A stretch of DNA of 59,525 bases, from contig NZ_BOON01000058.1 in assembly GCF_016863255.1 (NCBI RefSeq), positions 1 through 59,525 of the forward strand. Reading direction: 5' to 3'. Below, piece after piece: positions 41,272-52,769 of the stretch. A model generated the notes under the pieces. It was not told the DNA's origin and ran no database searches. It saw only the letters and a list, made by a program, of their open reading frames with translations. This stretch comes from Planosporangium mesophilum. Lineage in GTDB: Bacteria > Actinomycetota > Actinomycetes > Mycobacteriales > Micromonosporaceae. Within the stretch, counting starts at the first letter, position 1. The number at the start of each line of letters is the position of its first letter. The translations under genes and the position numbers were made by a program.

Positions 41272-42721
41272 GACCGCTCCCCGTCAGCCTCGCCGCCAGC
41301 GCCGCCGCCGCGGCGCGGTCCGGTTTGCGGGAGCGGCCGGCCACCGGCACCGGGGCGAACACCACCGCGTCCGGCCGGGCCGCACCCATCCGGGCCAGCG
41401 GCGCGGTGAGCGACTTCCGGACGGCCCGCTCGTCGGCGCCCGGCTGCGGCTCCACCACGGCGACGAGCCGCTCGTCGCCGTCGCCGGCCGGCACCCCGAC
41501 CAGCAGCGCCAGGTTGACCCCGGATACGTGCAGCGCCGGCTCGTACAGGCCCGGATAGATGTTCTCGGCGCGGCGCAGGATCATGTCCTTGCACCGGCCG
41601 GCGAGCACGATCCGGCCGTCGGCGTCGAGGCGGGCCACGTCGCCGGTCGCCACCGCGTTCAGCGGCTCCTCACCGAGGTACCGGTGTGCGGCCGACGGGC
41701 CGGCGAGCAGCAGTTGGCCGGTCTCGTCCAGCGACGCCTCGACACCCGGGAGGGGTGCGCCGATCAGGTCGCCGTCACCGTCGAAGGAGGCCTTCTCCGC
41801 CGCCTCGACGGCGGCGGCGGGGAACAGTTCGGTCAGCGCGTACACGCCGTAGGCGGCCGTCGCACCGGCCGCCCGTACCCGGCCCAGCAGCGCCGCGCTC
41901 ACCGGGGCGGAGCCGCTGTACACGGATCCGGTGAAGCGGGCACCGGCGTCGAGCACGGCACGTAGCTGCGGCGGCGTCAGGTACGTGTGCCGCGGCCGTA
42001 CCCGGTCCAGTTGTACAGCGAGCCTGCGGGCCGACCGGGCCGGCTGCACCACGGCCGCCCCGGCGGCGAGCGACGGTACGAGCACGAAGAACGTCCCGCC
42101 CAGCACGACGTCACCGGGGCGGGGGCCGACCAGGCCGGTGACCGCGGCCATTCCGGCGTTGACGCTCGCGCGGGTGTGCACCACGGCCCGGGGCCGGCTG
42201 GTGGTGCCGGAGGTGAACACGATGACCGCGTCGCCGTCGCTGTCCGAGCGGTCCGGCACTCCGGCAGGCCCGCGCGGTGCCAGGGCGGGTGCGCTGCCGG
42301 GCAGCCGGCGGCCGACCGTCACGACCGGGCCGAGCCGGTCGAGCGCCGGCAGGGCGAGCCCGGCCCGGCCCGCGAGCCGCTGCGCCCAGCCCGCCACCGC
42401 CTGGGCCGCCGCGTCGGCGACCACGAGCGCGGGCCGGGCGAGCGCCAGCCGGGCGGTGAGCACGTCGGGGCCGGCCGACGGGTCGAGGACCGCCACGCGC
42501 AGTCCGAGCCGGTACGCCGCGAGCATGATGGCCAGTGCCCGCGGGCCGGGCCGTACCGCCACGCCGATGGTGTCGCCGGCCGCCAGGCCCCGGTGGTGGA
42601 GTGCGCCGGCGTACCCGGCGGCGAGGTCGGCCAGGTCGCCGCGCCGGATGCCCCGGCGCCCGAGGACCGCCGGCCGGTCGGGGTGACTGCGGCGCAGCGC
42701 CGCTTCCAGTCCGTCGAGCAT
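41264..42721 (-). CDS. OleC-like AMP-dependent ligase (beta-lactone synthetase candidate)
   Basis: A 485-residue member of the ANL adenylating family. The phosphate-binding loop FTSGTTSRPRAVVH starts near residue 169, the AYGVYALTELFP segment holds the A5 region, ATGDVARLDADGRIVLAGR is the hinge and the late Lys lies in GRSRKPDR. Beside an OleA-like thiolase and an OleD-like reductase, the fitting role is adenylation of a 3-hydroxy acid and closure to a beta-lactone. Simple acyl-CoA ligase activity is the alternative. It starts in a TGATG overlap with the GT2. Confidence 0.76.
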   Translation of the reverse strand: MLDGLEAALRRSHPDRPAVLGRRGIRRGDLADLAAGYAGALHHRGLAAGDTIGVAVRPGPRALAIMLAAYRLGLRVAVLDPSAGPDVLTARLALARPALVVADAAAQAVAGWAQRLAGRAGLALPALDRLGPVVTVGRRLPGSAPALAPRGPAGVPDRSDSDGDAVIVFTSGTTSRPRAVVHTRASVNAGMAAVTGLVGPRPGDVVLGGTFFVLVPSLAAGAAVVQPARSARRLAVQLDRVRPRHTYLTPPQLRAVLDAGARFTGSVYSGSAPVSAALLGRVRAAGATAAYGVYALTELFPAAAVEAAEKASFDGDGDLIGAPLPGVEASLDETGQLLLAGPSAAHRYLGEEPLNAVATGDVARLDADGRIVLAGRCKDMILRRAENIYPGLYEPALHVSGVNLALLVGVPAGDGDERLVAVVEPQPGADERAVRKSLTAPLARMGAARPDAVVFAPVPVAGRSRKPDRAAAAALAARLTGSGRG

Positions 42722-43458
42722 CAGCGCGGGTCCGGGCTCAGGCCGCCGCTGCCGCCGTCGAGGTACCAGCGCGCGGTGCGGACGAGGCCGTACGCCCGCA
42801 GCCGCCGGGTGGAGTTCTCCACCACCATGTCGCGGCTGCGGCTGATGGACGCCGTGGTGCGCCGGACCCGGTTGAGGAACGTCCGGTCGGTCGGTGACGG
42901 GCGGCGTGGCATCCCGCCGCAGCGCTGGTACAGCTCGGCGGTGATCGCCATGTTGTTGCCGGCGTGCATCCGGTACGGGGCGAGATATTCGCCGCGGTGC
43001 GCGGGGCGTAGCCGGCCGAACGCGGCGGCCACCGCAACCGCGACGGCGAACCCGGCCCGGGCGAGCGGGCCGTTCTCGTCGCGCCGGGCGGTGATCCGGC
43101 CGCACACCATGCCGGCGCCGCCGTTCAGGGCCGCCCGGGCGGCCGCCACCCAGCCGGGGCGGGGCAGGCAGTCGGCGTCGGTACGGGCCAGCAGCGTGGC
43201 ACCGGACTCGATGGCGTACCGGAAACCGGTGTCCACCGCGCAGCCGACGCCCTTCTCCGGCTCGATCATCAGCCGTACCGGCATCGGCGCGGTCGCGGCG
43301 AACTCGCGTACCACGTCGGCCGTGCCGTCGAGCGAGTTGTTGTCCACCACGAGCAGCGTAAAGTCCACATCGGACTGGGAGGCGAGGGCGTCGAGGGTGG
43401 CGCGGATTCGCCGGGCCTCGTCGTAGGCGGGCACGACCACCCACAGCGCTCCGGTCAC
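42721..43458 (-). CDS. GT2-family glycosyltransferase
   Basis: A 245-residue GT-A glycosyltransferase. WVVVPAYDEARRIRATLDAL opens the fold, LLVVDNNSLDGTADVV gives the nucleotide-binding acid, and LLARTDADCLPRPGWV carries the DxD-like motif. It is a paralogue of the C-terminal half of the YihY/BrkB-GT2 fusion two genes downstream, so two related sugars may be added. No membrane segment is obvious. GTG start overlaps the OleA-like stop. Confidence 0.87.
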   Translation of the reverse strand: MTGALWVVVPAYDEARRIRATLDALASQSDVDFTLLVVDNNSLDGTADVVREFAATAPMPVRLMIEPEKGVGCAVDTGFRYAIESGATLLARTDADCLPRPGWVAAARAALNGGAGMVCGRITARRDENGPLARAGFAVAVAVAAAFGRLRPAHRGEYLAPYRMHAGNNMAITAELYQRCGGMPRRPSPTDRTFLNRVRRTTASISRSRDMVVENSTRRLRAYGLVRTARWYLDGGSGGLSPDPR

Positions 43459-44474
43459 GCCTTCTCCCACGCCATCGTCATGACGCTGACGCCGCCGCCG
43501 AGCCCGACGAAGAGGACCCGGTCCCCGGCCGCGAGGGACGGCCACACCCGGTCGAGCTGTACGCCGAGGGTGGCGCTGGCCATGTTGCCGTGGTCGGCGA
43601 CGGTGATCTCGAGCAGGTGCCGGGGTACGCCGGTGACCTCGACGAAGCGGTCCAGGTAGGGCACCGTCACCTGGTGCACCAGCACCCGCGCGTAGTCGGC
43701 CCACTCCAGGCCGGTGCGGTAGCGCACGCCCTCCAGGACCGAGGTGCCGATCTTCTCGAACACGCCGCGCAGTTCCCGCCCGTCGCCGGTGAAGTACGTG
43801 TACTCGTCCCCGCGCGGGTGCCGGGATCCGCCGCCGGGAATGCCGCCGACGGTCCAGTGCTCGGAGTGGGTGTCGGTGTCCACGTCGAGGATCCCGCCCG
43901 CCTCGACCGCCTCGACCACCACCGCCGCGCCGGCGTCGCCGAAGGTGTACCCGGCGAAGGCCTCCCGCGCCTGGGTCAGGGAGTCGAGCCGGGGACGCAT
44001 GGACCGGGTCGGGGTCTCGCCGGTGACGACCAGCACCCGCCGGGCGCGGCCGGCCAGGATGTAGGTGCGGGCGGCGTCGATGCCGTTGAGGAAGCTGTTG
44101 CAGGCGTTGGTCAGGTCCAGCGCGTGGGCCCGCGAGCCGAGCTCGGCCTGCACGATGTGCGCGGTCGCCGGCTCCACCAGGTCCCGGGTGGCCGAGGCGA
44201 ACAGCAGCAGGTCGATGTCGAGCGGGTCGAGGTCCGCGGCGGCGAGCGCCCGCCGCGCGGCGCGTACGGCCAGCGTCGAGGCGTACTCGTCGGGCGCGGC
44301 CACGTGCCTGCGGCCGATGCCGCTCACCGCCTCGAACAGCCGCTCCGGCAGCCGCAGCCCGCTCGCCCGCTCGATGTCGCGCTGCAGCTCCGCCGTCGTG
44401 AGGACCCGCTCCGGCAGGTACGACCCGGTGGCGGTGATGCCGACCCGGCTGAGTGGTTGGACGGTTTCGATCAT
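43455..44474 (-). CDS. OleA-like thiolase (KAS III family)
   Basis: A 339-residue condensing enzyme of the FabH/OleA group. The catalytic triad is Cys125 (NACNSFLNG), His267 (LVHQVTVPY) and Asn297 (DHGNMASAT), with spacings identical to Xanthomonas OleA (142 and 30 residues). Glu101 in RDLVEPATAH sits close to the position of the OleA base Glu117. It would join two acyl chains head to head into a 3-keto acid. ATG 44474 with GGAAG upstream is preferred over ATG 44510, which lacks a ribosome binding site. First gene of the operon. Confidence 0.85.
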   Translation of the reverse strand: MIETVQPLSRVGITATGSYLPERVLTTAELQRDIERASGLRLPERLFEAVSGIGRRHVAAPDEYASTLAVRAARRALAAADLDPLDIDLLLFASATRDLVEPATAHIVQAELGSRAHALDLTNACNSFLNGIDAARTYILAGRARRVLVVTGETPTRSMRPRLDSLTQAREAFAGYTFGDAGAAVVVEAVEAGGILDVDTDTHSEHWTVGGIPGGGSRHPRGDEYTYFTGDGRELRGVFEKIGTSVLEGVRYRTGLEWADYARVLVHQVTVPYLDRFVEVTGVPRHLLEITVADHGNMASATLGVQLDRVWPSLAAGDRVLFVGLGGGVSVMTMAWEKA

Positions 44475-44773
44475 GTGCTCAGCTTCCGGGGCGGCGGGCG
44501 GGTCGGGCATGAGTACCGCAGCCTAGATGGGCCGGTCACGGTACTCAGCCGGGCACGATACGGCGGTCCGTCCGTACACTCGCCGCTACCCGATCGGCGC
44601 CGGTGACTGCCGGGTCAGACGACAAGTCCGGAAATATGCCCCGAGCCGCACCCTGCACCGGGAAGAGCCACACCTCTGGCACGAAAGCTCCCGATAGTCC
44701 CCGCTGTGACGTTTTGGCGAGCAGTGGCGCCATGACGACGTGACGTTTCTGTGGGATGAGCTGGAGTGTTGCG
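44475..44773. promoter_or_regulatory. Divergent spacer between the ole-like operon and the sigma gene
   Basis: No gene is seen. GTGACGTTT occurs twice, at 44706-44714 and 44740-44748, 34 bases apart, just before the ECF sigma start. These may be sites for autoregulation by the sigma factor or its partner. Nothing was recognised on the side of the OleA-like gene. Confidence 0.35.
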
Positions 44774-45424
44774 GTGACAGCGCATGAGCCGGCAGCGCTC
44801 CGGCCGACGGATCTGTCCCCGCTTCTCGCTGCTGCGCAGGGTGGCGACGAGGAGGCGTTCCGGGGCCTGTACCGGGCGGTGCAGCCCGGCCTGCTGCGCT
44901 ACCTGCGGGCCCTGCTGGGTGACGACGCCGAGGACGTGGCCTCCGAGACCTGGCTTCAGGTCGCACGGGACATCCGCACCTTCCGGGGCAAGGACGAGTT
45001 CCGGGCGTGGGTCGCGAGGATCGGCCGTAACCGGGCCATGGACCACCTGCGCTACCAGCGTCGTAGGCCCGCAGTGAGCACTCCGATCGAAGACCTGGTG
45101 GAGTTGCCTGCCGTGGTGGACACCGCCGACAGTGCCTCGGACTCGATCTCGACGGACGCGGCGCTGGCCCTGATCCGGACGCTGCCCCGCGACCAGGCCG
45201 AGGCGGTACTGCTGCGGGTAGTGGTCGGCCTCGACGCCGAGACGACCGGGAAGGTGCTGGGCAAGCGGGCGGGCGCGGTGCGTACCGCCTCCTACCGCGG
45301 ACTGCGCCGGCTCGCCGAAAGCCTCGACCAGCTCTCCCACCCTCACGACCAGTACGCCGGCCCGGCTGTGACGCCTCAGGGTGTGACAGACGCGAGTGCC
45401 AAGACGCCAGCAGGAACGAGATGA
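44774..45424 (+). CDS. ECF-type RNA polymerase sigma factor
   Basis: A 216-residue ECF sigma-70. Region 2 spans GDEEAFRGLYRAVQPGLLRY to FRAWVARIGRNRAMDHLRYQ, and region 4 is in IRTLPRDQAEAVLLRVVVGL with the GKVLGKRAGAVRTASYRGLR helix-turn-helix. The C-terminus has a short extra tail. GTG 44774 is chosen because GGAG lies seven bases upstream; ATG 44756 would add six residues. The stop overlaps the next start (ATGA), as with cognate regulators. Confidence 0.9.
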   Translation: MTAHEPAALRPTDLSPLLAAAQGGDEEAFRGLYRAVQPGLLRYLRALLGDDAEDVASETWLQVARDIRTFRGKDEFRAWVARIGRNRAMDHLRYQRRRPAVSTPIEDLVELPAVVDTADSASDSISTDAALALIRTLPRDQAEAVLLRVVVGLDAETTGKVLGKRAGAVRTASYRGLRRLAESLDQLSHPHDQYAGPAVTPQGVTDASAKTPAGTR

Positions 45425-46143
45425 TCAGCCAAACTGCCCTTCGCCTCGACCGCCGCACGGCCGAGCAGCTACTCGCGGGCGACCCGACAGCCGGACGCGA
45501 CAGTCACCCGCCACTGGCCGCTCTACTGACCGCGGCCGCCGCGCCCGGCCGCCCGGACGAGCTGGCCCGTGAGCGGGTCAGCATGGCGGCGTTCCAGACC
45601 GCCTGCCTCACCCCCGCCCCTCGACCAGGAAGACTGGACATGGTCAAAACCGCCGTGCTGAAGGTCCTCACGGTCAAAGTCCTGGCGATCGCTGCCGTGA
45701 CCGCTGGAACCGGCGGCGTGGCGCTGGCCGCGAGCACCGGAGTGCTGCCGAACCCGCTGGCCGGGCCCGCTCCGTCGGCCTCCTCCGGGCTGACCGTGGC
45801 GCACCCCACCGCCGGGTCGTCGCGCCACACGCATGAGGCCGGCCGTGACGACGCCACGAGCAACGACGCGGTCAAGGCTCCGTCACCGTCACTGGTCGGG
45901 CTGTGCCACGCGTACGGAGCCGGCAACAAGGCCGAGCATGGCAAGGCCCTCGACAACCCCGCCTTCTCCGTCCTGGCCACCGCCGCGGGCGGCAGGGACA
46001 AGGTCGATGCGTTCTGCCAGGCCCTGGTCGCCACACCCGCCGACGGCGGCGCCGCCAAGCCCGGCGGGAAGGCCGGCAAGGACCACCCCACCGGTCCGCC
46101 CGCCGACCACGGTTCGAAACCCGAGGCGAACCCCAAGCGCTGA
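45421..46143 (+). CDS. Membrane protein, probable anti-sigma partner
   Basis: A 240-residue single-pass protein. About 75 cytosolic residues start with DRRTAEQLLAGDPTAG and are followed by a hydrophobic segment (VKVLAIAAVTAGTGGVALAA), then a low-complexity outside part rich in Ala, Pro, Gly and Lys containing two Cys. No classical zinc anti-sigma motif is present. Translational overlap with the ECF gene and the membrane topology make an anti-sigma function likely. This layout is common beside actinobacterial ECF genes. Confidence 0.65.
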   Translation: MISQTALRLDRRTAEQLLAGDPTAGRDSHPPLAALLTAAAAPGRPDELARERVSMAAFQTACLTPAPRPGRLDMVKTAVLKVLTVKVLAIAAVTAGTGGVALAASTGVLPNPLAGPAPSASSGLTVAHPTAGSSRHTHEAGRDDATSNDAVKAPSPSLVGLCHAYGAGNKAEHGKALDNPAFSVLATAAGGRDKVDAFCQALVATPADGGAAKPGGKAGKDHPTGPPADHGSKPEANPKR

Positions 46144-46221
46144 CCACCACACCCCGCACGGCCAGCCAACCACCGGGGCGGACATCAGACGGCCGCGGAT
46201 CGGCCGGGACAAGGCCATGGA

Positions 46222-46644
46222 ATGCAGACAGACAAAGGCAGCACCGAGCCGGTGTTCGTGGATACCGCCGGCCGGCGTCGGCGCTTCGTCATGATCACCG
46301 GCGCCGCCGGTGGCGTGGTACTGGTCCTGACGCTGCTGGCGTTGCTGGCGGGCTTCACCGGGGCGGGGCCGCGGCACCTGCCCTGGCTTCCGGGATCGGG
46401 CGCCGGGCAGGCGCAGGAGGCCGCCGCGACCCCCCATCCGTCCGGCACGGCCGGGTTCGGGCGGCGAGCGCGACAGGGCACCTCGCCGGCCGCCGGCGTA
46501 CGGCTGCCGTCCATGGTGCCCAGCCCGGCCGTCGCACCCGCAGCGGACATCACCACGGCCAGCCCGGCTCCCCCCGAGAGCACGAACACGCACCGCCGGG
46601 TACCCACGCAGACCCCCGCCGCCCACCCGTCGAAGAAGAAGTGA
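46222..46644 (+). CDS. Single-pass membrane protein of unknown function
   Basis: A 140-residue protein with a short basic cytosolic N-terminus (GRRRRF), one transmembrane helix at about residues 23-45 and a Pro/Ala/Ser-rich outside tail ending in Lys-Lys-Lys. No family recognised. It lies 78 bases after the anti-sigma candidate and two bases before the deacetylase-glycosyltransferase gene, so it probably belongs to that unit, perhaps as an accessory of polymer export. Confidence 0.6.
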   Translation: MQTDKGSTEPVFVDTAGRRRRFVMITGAAGGVVLVLTLLALLAGFTGAGPRHLPWLPGSGAGQAQEAAATPHPSGTAGFGRRARQGTSPAAGVRLPSMVPSPAVAPAADITTASPAPPESTNTHRRVPTQTPAAHPSKKK

Positions 46645-46646
46645 CG

Positions 46647-48797
46647 ATGGCAGCGCATGTGGCGAGACGGGAACCGCGGGCGCACTGGCTGCTGCTGTGC
46701 CTGTTCATGCTGGTACTGCTCGGGGTGCTGTGCCTCAACGGGTACGTGTCGCACGTGGGCGCGGCGGGCACCGGCCCGGCCGCGACATCCGCCGCTGACG
46801 CCGCCCCGGCAGCGGTCACCGGCGGTGCGCCGGTCCAGCGGATCGGCGCGGACCGGACGGTGACCAGCCGCGCGATGCCGGCCAAGACGATCGCGTTGAC
46901 CTTCGACGACGGGCCGGACCCGCGGTACACCCCGAAGGTCCTCGACGTGCTGGCCCGGCACGGCGCCCACGCCACGTTCTTCCAGGTCGGCTCGCGGGTC
47001 AACGAGCACCCGGAGATCGCGCGCCGGGTGGTGGCCGGTGGTAACGAGATCGGCTCGCACACCTTCACCCACGTCGAGCCCGGTCGCACGCCCGGCCGGC
47101 AACTCGACCTCGAGCTGACCCTGACGAGCAACGCGATCGCCGCGGCCACCGGGCAGGTACCGGTGCTGATGCGCCCGCCGTACTCGTCGGAGCCGGCCGC
47201 GGTCACCGGCGACGACTTCACCGCGCTGCAACGGATCGGGTCGGCCGGCTATCTGGTGGTGCTGGCCGACCACGACACCGACGACTGGCAACGGCCGGGG
47301 GTCGACGCGATCGTGTCCCGTGCGCAGCCGGCCGGCGGGTCCGGTGCCGTGGTGATGATGCACGACTCCGGCGGGGACCGGTCGCAGACCGTGGCCGCCC
47401 TGGAGGTACTGATCCCGCGGCTGCAGGCGCAGGGGTACCGGTTCACCACCGTCTCCGGAGCGCTCGGCCTGACCAGCGCACCACCGGCGTCGATGGGTCA
47501 ACTGCTGCGGGGTCAGGCCCTGCGCTGGGCACAGCTCGCGGGCGCCTGGATGGCCCGCGCGATGACCGCACTGATGGTGGTCGCGGTCGTACTCGCCGGC
47601 CTGCGCCTGCTGGCGCAGGTGTGGTGCGCCTGGCTGCACGTGCGCCGGGAACGTCGCCAGAGGCGCGAGCCGTTGCGCTACCTGGGGCCGGTATCGGTGA
47701 TCGTGCCGGCCTACAACGAGTCGGCCAACATCGCCGCGACGGTCCGGTCACTGGTCGCCAGCGACTACCCGCAGGTCGAGGTCATCGTGGTCGACGACGG
47801 CTCCACCGACGGCACCGCGGAGATCGTGGAGCGGCTGCGGCTGCCCGGCGTGTACGTGATCCGGCAGGCCAACGCCGGCAAGCCGGCCGCACTCAACAAC
47901 GGGATCCACCACGCGCGAGGTGACCTGCTGGTGCTCGTCGACGGGGACACCGTCTTCGGGCCCGGCTCGATCGGACGGCTGGTCCAGCCGCTGCACGACC
48001 CCGAGGTCGGGGCGGTGTCGGGCAACACCAAGGTCGCCAACCGCAACGGGCTGCTGGGCCGGTGGCAGCATCTGGAGTACGTGATCGGGTTCAACCTGGA
48101 CCGTCGGATGTTCGACCTGGGCCGCTGCATGCCGACCGTGCCCGGCGCGATCGGCGCCTTCCGGCGGGCGGCCGTGATGGACGTCGGCGGGGTTTCCGAT
48201 CAGACCCTGGCCGAGGACACCGACTTCACGATGGCCGTGATCCGGGCCGGCTGGCGGGTGGTCTACGCCTCCGACGCGGTCGCGTGGACCGAGGCGCCGG
48301 CCAGCCTGCGGCAGTTGTGGCGGCAGCGGTACCGCTGGTGCTACGGCACCATGCAGGCGATGTGGAAGCACCGCCGCGCGCTGGTCCAGGGCGGCGCGGC
48401 GGGCAGGCTGGGCCGGCGGGGCCTGAGCTACCTGGTGCTGTTCCAGGTCCTGTTGCCGCTGTCGGCGCCGATGGTCGACGCGTACGGCCTGTACGGCCTG
48501 TTGTTCCTGCCGCTGACCAAGACCGCCACGGTGTGGGCCGGGTTCGTGCTGGTCCAGATGCTCACCGCCGGTCTGGCCCTGCGCCTGGACCGCGAAAGCT
48601 ACGGCCCGCTGTGGAGCCTGCCGCTGCAGCAGATCGTGTACCGGCAGCTGATGTATCTGGTCGTCTTCCAGTCCACGGTGATGGCGCTGCTGGGCGGCCG
48701 GCTGCGCTGGCACCGCATGGTGCGTACCGGCGCCGCCACCGCGCACGCCCGCGCGGTGACCGACGCCCGACCGGGTGACATATCAGTGGACGCGTAA
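46647..48797 (+). CDS. Polysaccharide deacetylase-GT2 fusion (PgaB/PgaC-like)
   Basis: A 716-residue membrane protein. After one N-terminal helix lies an extracytoplasmic NodB deacetylase domain: TFDDGPDP, HTFTH (metal His pair), RPPY and the MMHDSG motif. A second helix follows near residue 310, then a processive GT2 domain with VIVPAYNES, VVDDGSTDG, LVDGDT, EDTDF and the QRYRW motif, and a multi-helix C-terminus. It resembles the streptomycete mat enzymes that make a surface poly-N-acetylglucosamine-like glycan. The sigma gene upstream may control it. Confidence 0.87.
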   Translation: MAAHVARREPRAHWLLLCLFMLVLLGVLCLNGYVSHVGAAGTGPAATSAADAAPAAVTGGAPVQRIGADRTVTSRAMPAKTIALTFDDGPDPRYTPKVLDVLARHGAHATFFQVGSRVNEHPEIARRVVAGGNEIGSHTFTHVEPGRTPGRQLDLELTLTSNAIAAATGQVPVLMRPPYSSEPAAVTGDDFTALQRIGSAGYLVVLADHDTDDWQRPGVDAIVSRAQPAGGSGAVVMMHDSGGDRSQTVAALEVLIPRLQAQGYRFTTVSGALGLTSAPPASMGQLLRGQALRWAQLAGAWMARAMTALMVVAVVLAGLRLLAQVWCAWLHVRRERRQRREPLRYLGPVSVIVPAYNESANIAATVRSLVASDYPQVEVIVVDDGSTDGTAEIVERLRLPGVYVIRQANAGKPAALNNGIHHARGDLLVLVDGDTVFGPGSIGRLVQPLHDPEVGAVSGNTKVANRNGLLGRWQHLEYVIGFNLDRRMFDLGRCMPTVPGAIGAFRRAAVMDVGGVSDQTLAEDTDFTMAVIRAGWRVVYASDAVAWTEAPASLRQLWRQRYRWCYGTMQAMWKHRRALVQGGAAGRLGRRGLSYLVLFQVLLPLSAPMVDAYGLYGLLFLPLTKTATVWAGFVLVQMLTAGLALRLDRESYGPLWSLPLQQIVYRQLMYLVVFQSTVMALLGGRLRWHRMVRTGAATAHARAVTDARPGDISVDA

Positions 48798-48806
48798 AGC
48801 CTGGCG

Positions 48807-48837
48807 CGACCCTGCTCGCCGCCGGCGGGCAGGGTCG
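48807..48837 (+). terminator. Hairpin after the deacetylase-GT2 gene
   Basis: CGACCCTGC and GCAGGGTCG form a 9-bp stem around a GC-rich loop, starting ten bases past the stop. Confidence 0.7.
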
Positions 48838-48933
48838 AGGAGCGCCGGTGCAGCCGAGAAATCGGCTACACGCCGTAGAATGCGGATCTGGCACGGGGGT
48901 CCGGTCAGTCGTCGCTGCGGCTGAGGAGACGGT

Positions 48934-49881
48934 GTGACGCCGACCCAACTACGCGCCTTCGCCGCGGTGGTCCGGCTGGGTTCGGTCAAGCACGCCGCAG
49001 CGGATCTCCAGGTGTCCGAGGCCGCGGTCTCCCTCCACATCGGTCAACTACGCCGGGAACTCGGCGACAGGCTGTTCGTCCGTACGTCCTCGGGGCTGGC
49101 CTTCACCCCCGGCGGACTGCGTCTCGCCAGTAGGGCGACCGAGCTGCTCAACCTGCAGGATCGCACCATCATCGAGGTACGCCAGGCCGGCGGTGGCCGG
49201 CGGCTGCTCCGGGTGGCCACGGAGGCTCTGTTCGCCGAGCACGCCGCGCCCGGCCTGATCGAACTGTTCGCCGACCGCGCGAACGATCTGGACGTCGAGC
49301 TCAGCAGCCACGACCCCCGTCGTTTCGAGTCGCTCCTACTGACCCGTGCGGTCGACGCGGTGATCGGTCCACGACCGGCCAGCGTGGACGCCTCGATCGT
49401 CAGTACCCATTTCCTGAACTATCAGGTCGTCGCCGTGGCGGCACCGGACCACCCGATCACCAGGCTCCAGCCGGGCATCAACGCGCTCAGGGAGCAGACA
49501 TGGTTGCTCGGCCCGTCAGCGGCCTACCAGACGGGCGTCATCCCGGACATCCTGCGCCGGGTCAACGTACCCGAGGACCACCAGCGCATCTTCCAGAGTT
49601 CCGCGGCGGCGGTCGACGAAGCCAAGCGCGGCAAGGGGCTGGCCCTGGCCGTGTCGTTCGCCGTCGCACAGGACCTGGTACATGGCGACCTCCGGCGGGT
49701 CTCGCTCCAGGCCCAGGGCACCTGGAGCATCCTCACCCTCACGGCGCAGCAGGCGCCGCCGGCGGCGGCCGAACTGGCGCGGTTCGTCACCACACCCCGC
49801 GCGATCCAGGCCATGTTGCGTGGCTCCGGGGTGACCGTGGGCCACTTCAAGCCGTCGATCCACGTCACGCTCTGGACCTGA
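48934..49881 (+). CDS. LysR-family transcriptional regulator
   Basis: A 315-residue regulator with an N-terminal winged HTH (LRAFAAVVRLGSVKHAAADLQVSEAAVSLHIGQLR split over residues 6-40) and a periplasmic-binding-like effector domain. GTG start has GAGGAG five bases before it. It is tail-to-tail with the leftward coxL, 15 bases apart, which suggests it regulates the CO dehydrogenase genes, although it is not next to their shared promoter region at 53645-53884. Confidence 0.88.
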   Translation: MTPTQLRAFAAVVRLGSVKHAAADLQVSEAAVSLHIGQLRRELGDRLFVRTSSGLAFTPGGLRLASRATELLNLQDRTIIEVRQAGGGRRLLRVATEALFAEHAAPGLIELFADRANDLDVELSSHDPRRFESLLLTRAVDAVIGPRPASVDASIVSTHFLNYQVVAVAAPDHPITRLQPGINALREQTWLLGPSAAYQTGVIPDILRRVNVPEDHQRIFQSSAAAVDEAKRGKGLALAVSFAVAQDLVHGDLRRVSLQAQGTWSILTLTAQQAPPAAAELARFVTTPRAIQAMLRGSGVTVGHFKPSIHVTLWT

Positions 49882-49896
49882 ACAGCGACGCTGACA

Positions 49897-52265
<2,369 letters not shown>

Positions 52266-52269
<4 letters not shown>

Positions 52270-52769
52270 GGCGTACCGGCGTCGATGATCGACGTCCGGG
52301 CGCCGGCCTCTTCGGCGGCGGCCCACTGGACCGAGCGGACGATCGTGGCGTAGCCGGTGCAGCGACAGATCTGGCCGGAGATGGCCTCCCGGATCTCCTG
52401 CTCCGAGGGGCTTGGATTGAGATCGAGCAGGGCGCGGGCCGTCATCAGCATCCCCGGCGTACAGAATCCGCACTGCAGCCCGTGGCACTCCATGAAGCCG
52501 CGCTGGATGGCGTCGAGCTCGCCGAACTGCTCCAGCCCTTCGACGGTACGCACCTCGTGGCCCGCGGCCATGGCGGTCAGCACGGTGCACGACTTCACCG
52601 GCTCACCGTCGAGCCACACCGCGCAGGCACCGCAGTTGCTCGTGTCGCACCCCCAGTGGGTACCGGTCAGCGCGAGGTGGTCGCGCAGGAAGTGCACCAG
52701 CAGCAGGCGACCCTCGATCTCGGCGGTCACCTCCTCGCCGTTGACCGTCATCGTGAGCTGCACGCTCAC
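52266..52769 (-). CDS. coxS: CO dehydrogenase small 2Fe-2S subunit (set 1)
   Basis: A 167-residue iron-sulfur subunit. The plant-ferredoxin-type cluster is bound by GCDTSNCGACAVWLDG plus a later Cys in PVKSC. The helical domain cluster is in QCGFCTPGM and QICRCTGY. It relays electrons from the Mo site to the FAD subunit. GTG start. Overlaps both neighbours by four bases. Confidence 0.93.
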
